A stretch of 9,970 nt of DNA from CAZVEV01 sp964625865 (lineage in GTDB: Bacteria; Planctomycetota; Phycisphaerae; SM23-33), in assembly GCA_964625865.1 (NCBI GenBank), contig CAZVEV010000228.1:1-9970 (forward strand), read 5' to 3'. Below are positions 5,548-9,970 of this stretch, one piece after another. Under the pieces are notes generated by a model. It was not told where the DNA came from, made no database searches, and worked only from the letters and a program-made list of their open reading frames with translations. The stretch's first letter is position 1. Every line of letters begins with the position of its first letter. Position numbers and translations under genes: made by a program.

Positions 5548-7962
5548 ATGGACACTCTTCGCACGAGGGTATCGCTGGGCCTGATCTCGGCGGCGGTGAT
5601 CGGCATGGAACTGGCGCTTATGCGGTCGCTGTCGCTGCGGTTCTGGTCGCACTTGGCGTACATGGTGATCAGCATCGCGCTGCTGGGGTTCGGCGCCAGC
5701 GGCACGGCGGCGACGCTTCTGAGGAAGACGCTGCTGAAGCATCCGCGGGGGTGGCTGGCGGGGTTGGCGCTGGCGATGGCGGCGAGCATGCCGCCGGCCC
5801 ACCTGGCGGGGCTGGCCGTCGACCTGGACGTGGGCTTCCTGGCGTGGGACCTGGCCCAGGCGGGTCACGTCGCCGTGCTGGAACTTGCCCTGTTCGTCCC
5901 GTTCTTCCTGGCCGGCGGCGTGGTGGCCGTGGCGATGATGGACCGTCCGGACCGCATCGGCGGCCATTACGCCGCCAGCCTTGCCGGCTCGGGCATCGGC
6001 GCGGTGGCGGCAGTGGGCCTGATGCACGTGCTGCCCCCCCCGGCGCAGGTGGCGGCGATGGCGGCGGCGGCCTGGGCGGGAGGAGCGCTGCTCCTGCCGT
6101 GGCGCCGGCCGGCGGCGTGGCTGATCGCTACGCTGACGGCGACCGCCGTGGTCGGCGGGTGGCTTTCCGGGCCGAGCCGACCAGCCGTCTCACCGTACAA
6201 GACGCTGGCCCAGGTGCGCCACTGGGGCGACACGCAGACGCTCTGCAGCGCCGAGGGGCCGCTGGGGCGCATCGACGTGATTGCCGGGCCCGCCATCCAC
6301 TACGCACCGGGACTGAGCCTGCAGTTCGAGGGCACCGTCCCGCCGCACGCCCTGTTGGTGCTCGACGGCGAGCAGGCCGGCGCCGTCTACGAGTGCCCGC
6401 GCCGCGAAGACTGGGCCTTCATGGACCACACCACCGCCGCCGCGGCCTATCACTTGCGAGACGCGCCCAGCGTGTGCGTGATCGGCGCCGGGGGCGGAAT
6501 GGACATCGGCCTGGCTGTGTTCCATCGCTCGCGGCGCGTGGTCGCACTGGAGGTCAACGGTCAACTGATCGACCTGATGAGAGATTCGCTGGTTGATCGC
6601 GGCGGGGGCATCTACCGCGCCGACGGCGTGACCGTGCTCAATCGCGACGCCCGCGCGTACTTCGCCCGTCCGGGCGAGCGGTTCGACGTGATCCAACTGC
6701 CCCCCCTCGACGCCTTCGGGGCCTCGGGCGCCGGGCTGCACGCGACGCAGGAGTCCACCCTCTACACCGTCGAGTCATTCGAGGCCATGCTCAACGCCCT
6801 CGGCGATGGCGGCGTGCTGTCGCTGACGCGCTGGGCTCGCCTGCCGCCGCGCGATGAACTGCGGACCTTCGACATGGCCGCCGAGGCCCTGCGCCGCCGC
6901 GGCCTGGACCCCGCGGCCCACCTGGCGATGATCCGCAGTTGGGCGACGGTGACCGTGCTGGCCTTCGCGCGCCCGATAGGTCCCGACCAGATCGCCGCCC
7001 TGCGAACGTTCTGCGACCACCGGTCCTTCGATCCGTGCTATTGGCCCGGGCTGGATGACGACGAGGTGAACCATTGCAACGCGCTGGCTGAACCGTACTA
7101 CTTCCAGGCCGCCGGCGCCCTGCTCGGGCCGCGGCGCGAGAATTGGCTGGACAACTACGTCTTCGACGTGGCCGCCGTGACCGACGACCGACCGTACTTC
7201 TTCCATTCGTTCCGGTGGCAGTCCGTGGGGACGCTTCGGGAGCAACTCGGCCAGACCAGCGCGGCGTTCTCCGAGGCCGGATACGTCATGGTCGTCGCGG
7301 CGCTGGTCCAGGCGGCGGCGTTGGCCGCCGTGCTGATCGTCCTGCCGCTGTGCCCGGGCGTACGGTCGCTGCGGGGCACGGAGGGCAAGGCGCCGGCGCT
7401 GGCGTACTTCACGCTGCTGGGGCTGGGCTTCATGCTGCTGGAGATGGGCTTCCTCCAAAGGCTGATCCTGTACCTGGCCCACCCGATCTACTCCGCGGCG
7501 GTGGTCATCTCGAGCTTCCTGGTCTTCGCGGGAGCCGGCAGCCTGCTCAGCGGGCGATGGCGCCGGCCGCCGCGGCGCGTGGCGAGCCTGGCCGGCGCGG
7601 CGGTGGTTGCCATCGCACTGACGTACGTGCTGCTGATGGACGCGTGGCTGGCGCTGACGCAATCCCTTCCGGTGGCCGCCCGGTTTGGCGTGGCGGCTGT
7701 GACCATCGCGCCGCTGGCGGTCGCGATGGGCCACATGCTCCCTACGGGCCTTCGCCTGGTCGCCGAGACCGCCCCCACCCTGACGCCGTGGGCCTGGGCG
7801 GTCAACGGTTTTGCTTCCGTCATCGCGACGGCCGGGGCAACGCTGATCGCCATGCACTTCGGCCTGGCCCGCCTGACCCTGGCCGCCGTTGCCTGCTACG
7901 CCCTGGCCGCCCTGACCGCCCGCCGCCTGGGGCGGACCGCCTCCCCATCGCCGCCACGGTAG
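5548..7962 (+). CDS. Polytopic membrane protein with spermidine-synthase-like (SAM-fold) domain
   Basis: An 804-residue protein. The ATG at 5548 follows the pcm stop by 4 nt and has a G6 run 8 nt upstream. About seven N-terminal membrane segments come first (residues about 8-215, including SIALLGFGASGTAATLL). A soluble domain follows (about 220-580) and then roughly seven C-terminal segments (LAYFTLLGLGFMLLEMGFLQ, AAVVISSFLVFAGAGSLLSG). The soluble part has the spermidine-synthase/methyltransferase Rossmann pattern: VCVIGAGGGMD (309-319), VVALEVN (331-337), NRDARAYF (365-372) and FDVIQLPPLDAF (379-390). In true SpeE the GGGDG motif and the D-S/T-x-D-P segment hold the substrate. Here these read GAGGGMD and QLPPLD, so aminopropyl transfer to putrescine is doubtful. 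Membrane SpeE-like proteins with this layout are known, but their function is poorly defined. Co-transcription with a membrane-anchored PCMT suggests a shared role in the envelope. Confidence 0.8.
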   Translation: MDTLRTRVSLGLISAAVIGMELALMRSLSLRFWSHLAYMVISIALLGFGASGTAATLLRKTLLKHPRGWLAGLALAMAASMPPAHLAGLAVDLDVGFLAWDLAQAGHVAVLELALFVPFFLAGGVVAVAMMDRPDRIGGHYAASLAGSGIGAVAAVGLMHVLPPPAQVAAMAAAAWAGGALLLPWRRPAAWLIATLTATAVVGGWLSGPSRPAVSPYKTLAQVRHWGDTQTLCSAEGPLGRIDVIAGPAIHYAPGLSLQFEGTVPPHALLVLDGEQAGAVYECPRREDWAFMDHTTAAAAYHLRDAPSVCVIGAGGGMDIGLAVFHRSRRVVALEVNGQLIDLMRDSLVDRGGGIYRADGVTVLNRDARAYFARPGERFDVIQLPPLDAFGASGAGLHATQESTLYTVESFEAMLNALGDGGVLSLTRWARLPPRDELRTFDMAAEALRRRGLDPAAHLAMIRSWATVTVLAFARPIGPDQIAALRTFCDHRSFDPCYWPGLDDDEVNHCNALAEPYYFQAAGALLGPRRENWLDNYVFDVAAVTDDRPYFFHSFRWQSVGTLREQLGQTSAAFSEAGYVMVVAALVQAAALAAVLIVLPLCPGVRSLRGTEGKAPALAYFTLLGLGFMLLEMGFLQRLILYLAHPIYSAAVVISSFLVFAGAGSLLSGRWRRPPRRVASLAGAAVVAIALTYVLLMDAWLALTQSLPVAARFGVAAVTIAPLAVAMGHMLPTGLRLVAETAPTLTPWAWAVNGFASVIATAGATLIAMHFGLARLTLAAVACYALAALTARRLGRTASPSPPR

Positions 7963-7991
7963 GCAGACCGTGCCCCATCAACGTGGAACCG

Positions 7992-8080
7992 GGTGCCGCA
8001 GGCTGCGGAGCGAAGCGGAGCAACCACGCTGCGGCCATTCGGGGCTACGTGGTTGCGGCTGCGCCGCAGCCCACGGCACC
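7992..8080. repeat. Nested three-tier inverted repeat (possible 89-nt hairpin)
   Basis: Three perfect pairs of arms are nested in order: GGTGCCG (7992-7998) with CGGCACC (8074-8080), GGCTGCGG (8001-8008) with CCGCAGCC (8064-8071), and GCAACCACG (8020-8028) with CGTGGTTGC (8048-8056). The outer two arms are separated by the same dinucleotide CA on both sides. The inner loop is 19 nt and there is an asymmetric internal loop of 11 and 7 nt. It lies 30 nt after the stop codon of the SpeE-like gene. There is no T-tract, so it may act as an mRNA-stabilising 3' structure, a dispersed repeat unit or a structured RNA. Confidence 0.6.
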
Positions 8081-8153
8081 GGGCCGCTTCGCGTCAAGCC
8101 ACGGCACCCGCGCCCGGCCCTGTCGGCGCGGGGTGACATGGTGCGAACCAGGG

Positions 8154-8194
8154 AAAAAAGCGACGACGCCGGGGGAGGGGAGCCCGGCGCCGTC
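8154..8194 (-). terminator. Intrinsic terminator downstream of the SpoIID-family gene
   Basis: The arms at 8183-8194 and 8162-8173 form a 12-bp GC-rich stem with one mismatch and a 9-nt loop. On the minus strand it is followed after 2 nt by six T residues (8159-8154). This marks the minus strand as the terminated direction, about 155 nt after the SpoIID stop. On the plus strand only TT follows, so it would be a poor terminator for the operon converging from the left. Confidence 0.7.
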
Positions 8195-8350
8195 TTAACT
8201 CGATCAGAGGGTATCTGACCGAGGAGCCTCACATTAACGCTACGGGCATATTACCACAGTTTCCGGATATTGCAAGAGAAAACCCGGCTTGGGCCAAGAA
8301 AAACTTGCATCGGGTGACCTCCGTACCCGTCGAGGGTCCTCTGCAGGGGC

Positions 8351-9658
8351 TCAGTAGGCCTGGTGAATCGTGCTGCCGGGATAGTAGAACTTGAGGATGC
8401 GCGAGGGCGACCAGCCGAGTTGGGCCTTGCCTTGGGCGCCCCACTGGCAGAGGCCCACACCGTGGCCGAACCCGTGACCGTCGTAGAATTCGATGCTCTT
8501 GCCGCGGTCGCGGAGGCGGCAGTTCATGGAGTGGATCTTGCCCGCCGCGGCAGACCGCCCCCGCTGCAAGGCCGAGCGGATGTCGCTATAGCGCACGCGG
8601 GCTTTCGGCGCCGAGGGCCCCGGGCCCACCAGGTCGACCCACAGGGGCAGTCCGTAGGGCGTCCGCGTGACAACCTCGATTCTCTCCAGGCCCTTCAGCG
8701 CCGCAACGTTATCGGAGATCATCGCCAGGCACCGGAACAGTTCGCGTTTCGAGACGGTCACCGGCGCCCAGGCGTAGCGCGAGGATGCGCGGCAGTGCTC
8801 GCAGCGCTGCCCCCCCCGCAGAGGCGGGATGTCCTTGGCAGGCCTGAGGACCCGGGCAGTGTTCACCGTGCCGCCGCAACACGAGGAGTAGTGGGCCAGG
8901 ATGACCCGCAGGTCCTCCCCCGGCGCCCCGTAGGCCAGCACCTTCCCGTGGGTCGCCCGGACGGCGGCCCAGGCCTTGCTTGTCTCGGCTGACAACCCGC
9001 CATAGACCTGCGAACTCTGCGTATTGGTCAGGTCGTAGGCGTGGGTCTTTCCGTAGGTCTCGATCTTGTGCAGCGCGAAGGTGCGAGCGGCGACGGCCTG
9101 GGCCTCGAACGTCTCGTCACGCCAGTGCGAGTAGAGTTCCTTCGGCAGGACGCCGGCGAGATAGTTCTCCAAGTCAACGCCGTTGACCGCAAAGAAGCCG
9201 TCGCCCGAAGCGATCAGGCGGATCCACCCGCGATACTCCACGCCTCCGAGCGTCACGCGCCCGTCATCGTCGGGAGCGATCTCGATCGCCGGGCCCCTGC
9301 CCTCGGTCCCCGACACGCGCCAGAGGCCACCGCTGCGAGTGACCCGCGCGTCCAGGGCGCCGGCGCGGGACAGCAGGAGGTGGCCGCCGCATCGGACCGT
9401 GCAGGGGCCGCTGGTCGATACGGCAATCGACCGGACGGGCGCCGAGATCACGCGTACGCGAATGACCGGTATGCCTTTGGCTCGCAGGGGGCGGCGATCA
9501 TTGGGATCGCCCACTCGGGTGTGGCAGCAGGAGATGACAGCGGCAACGAGTGCGCCCCCCCCCACGGCCGCCACCAGCGCGCCGAGGCGCCGGCGGCCGA
9601 TCCTGCGAATCCATCGCTGCCGGCCGACTTTGCGGATCCATCGCATCATCGCCATCAT
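8351..9658 (-). CDS. SpoIID/LytB-family protein, membrane-anchored or lipoprotein
   Basis: A 435-residue protein. SpoIID is a lytic transglycosylase acting on peptidoglycan glycan strands lacking stem peptides; homologues occur in many non-sporulating bacteria with unclear roles. Visible features are VNGVDLENYLAGVLPKEL (E174 at the position of the catalytic Glu), AVAARTFALHK, DLTNTQSSQVYGG and the C-terminal signature GHGFGHGVGLCQWG (394-407), then ILKFYYPGS. The N-terminus is Arg-rich followed by a hydrophobic segment (residues 25-43). It ends in VISC, which also fits a loose lipobox (Cys44). Four cysteines (C260, C261 and C286-x-x-C289) could bind a metal or form disulfides. The start at 9658 has AGGA 6 nt upstream. 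The first 21 codons contain a 27-nt tandem duplication. Two homopolymer runs lie in the gene. It follows the alpha-CTD gene by 87 bp on the same strand. Confidence 0.85.
   Translation of the reverse strand: MMAMMRWIRKVGRQRWIRRIGRRRLGALVAAVGGGALVAAVISCCHTRVGDPNDRRPLRAKGIPVIRVRVISAPVRSIAVSTSGPCTVRCGGHLLLSRAGALDARVTRSGGLWRVSGTEGRGPAIEIAPDDDGRVTLGGVEYRGWIRLIASGDGFFAVNGVDLENYLAGVLPKELYSHWRDETFEAQAVAARTFALHKIETYGKTHAYDLTNTQSSQVYGGLSAETSKAWAAVRATHGKVLAYGAPGEDLRVILAHYSSCCGGTVNTARVLRPAKDIPPLRGGQRCEHCRASSRYAWAPVTVSKRELFRCLAMISDNVAALKGLERIEVVTRTPYGLPLWVDLVGPGPSAPKARVRYSDIRSALQRGRSAAAGKIHSMNCRLRDRGKSIEFYDGHGFGHGVGLCQWGAQGKAQLGWSPSRILKFYYPGSTIHQAY
9590..9643 (-). repeat. 27-bp tandem duplication in the SpoIID-family N-terminus
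   Basis: Two adjacent 27-nt units (9643-9617 and 9616-9590, minus strand) encode RWIRKVGRQ and RWIRRIGRR. They differ at only a handful of bases, mostly late in the unit. The duplication enlarges the positively charged region before the membrane segment and keeps the reading frame. Confidence 0.7.
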
Positions 9659-9745
9659 CCCTGTTCCTGCCGCGTCAGGCCGCCCGTGGCGACTCGGCGC
9701 GGCGTGGCGTCATGTCTTCCCCCGCGGTCGCGTCAACGTCGGACG

Positions 9746-9970
9746 CTACTCCAACTCGCGCAGTGCCAGGCCGTACTCGGCCAACCGCTCGACGACCTCG
9801 TTCAGGCTGCTCTGGCCGAAGTTCTTGCACCCGAGGAGTTCCGGCTCGCTCTTGCCGGCCAGTTGGCCCAGCGTGGTGATGCCCATGGCCTCGACGGCCT
9901 TCTTGACCCGGATGCTCATCTCGATGCGTTCGATGGGCGTATCGAGCAGTTCGTCGGCGGCGGTGTGGGC
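9746..9970 (-). CDS. RNA polymerase alpha-CTD-like protein, last 74 residues (cut by window edge)
   Basis: The open frame runs from the window edge to the TAG at 9748-9746. It carries one alpha-CTD-like (helix-hairpin-helix) fold: LLDTPIERIEMSIRVKKAVE, then MGITTLGQLAGKSEPELLG, then CKNFGQSSLNEVVERLAEYG. Alpha-CTD binds DNA UP elements and activators. Compared with E. coli RpoA, the key Arg265 is kept (SIRVKK). The N268-C269 pair reads K-A, and the G-K-K-S loop reads G-Q-S-S, losing Lys298. The tail is also short, ending LALRELE. This suggests a paralogue with an alpha-CTD domain rather than the housekeeping subunit, but the rest of the protein is not visible. It could share a transcript with the SpoIID-family gene. 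Confidence 0.75.
   Translation of the reverse strand, partial: AHTAADELLDTPIERIEMSIRVKKAVEAMGITTLGQLAGKSEPELLGCKNFGQSSLNEVVERLAEYGLALRELE

Larger units (their letters stand above)
7963..8350. other. Non-coding region between convergent genes
   Basis: This 388-bp gap separates the converging SpeE-like and SpoIID genes. It contains the nested inverted repeat (7992-8080), a direct repeat of CCACGGCACC (8071-8080 and 8099-8108) and the minus-strand terminator (8154-8194). From about 8195 to 8350 base composition drops to near 50% GC and I see no gene, only a weak hairpin-like CTTG-GGC-CAAG at 8288-8298. Open frames across the gap are continuations of shadow frames and show no domain. Confidence 0.6.

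Noticed and set aside
6775..7857. Minus-strand open frame of 360 codons opposite the SpeE-like gene
   Set aside because: Low-complexity Arg/Gln/His-rich translation with no motif; the plus strand encodes ordered membrane segments.
7143..8198. Plus-strand open frame of 351 codons extending past the SpeE-like stop
   Set aside because: It is a Gly/Arg/Pro-rich +1 shadow of the SpeE-like gene that happens to run through the inverted repeat; no recognisable feature.
8351..9658. Evidence for sporulation from the SpoIID-family gene
   Set aside because: The family is widespread in non-sporulating bacteria and no other sporulation gene is in the window.

Overview
The window looks like chromosomal DNA of a GC-rich planctomycete, probably of the Phycisphaerae type. 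This rests on gene content. There is a PQQ-like propeller protein opening with the WRGPDRDG signature, a large secreted protein with a hydrazine-synthase-alpha-like propeller plus a planctomycete-type cytochrome c motif, and a second alpha-CTD protein that does not look like ordinary rpoA. No 16S or other phylogenetic marker is present, so the assignment is inference.

Layout. (1) 1-3661: a divergent pair. On the minus strand is the N-terminus of an exported PQQ-like beta-propeller protein (cut by the window edge); on the plus strand is a 960-residue exported di-haem protein resembling hydrazine synthase alpha. They share a 346-bp intergenic region with a good minus-strand promoter and several small hairpins. 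(2) 3662-4500: a scar region. It holds two out-of-frame gene remnants on the minus strand, abutting the 3' end of a tyrosine-recombinase gene on the plus strand. The recombinase frame runs on, antisense, through a complete tRNA-Pro(GGG). The tRNA has a near-consensus sigma70 promoter and a strong intrinsic terminator. (3) 4650-7962: a two-gene plus-strand operon. It encodes a membrane-anchored protein-L-isoaspartate O-methyltransferase and a polytopic membrane protein carrying a spermidine-synthase-like Rossmann domain. (4) 7963-8350: non-coding, with a long nested inverted repeat and a minus-strand terminator. (5) 8351-9970: on the minus strand, an RNA polymerase alpha-CTD-like protein (3' part only) followed by an anchored SpoIID/LytB-family protein, possibly one transcript that ends at the terminator near 8154.

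Functional themes. Most of the proteins are predicted to be exported or membrane-anchored (propeller proteins, haem protein, PCMT, SpeE-like protein, SpoIID). The most thought-provoking items are the HZS-alpha-like di-haem protein without visible hydrazine synthase partners, and the PCMT/SpeE-like pair. Topology cues place both SAM-type folds of that pair outside the cytoplasm. The third is the integrase remnant whose C-terminus is encoded by the antisense strand of tRNA-Pro. I found no CRISPR array, no intact insertion sequence and no rRNA.
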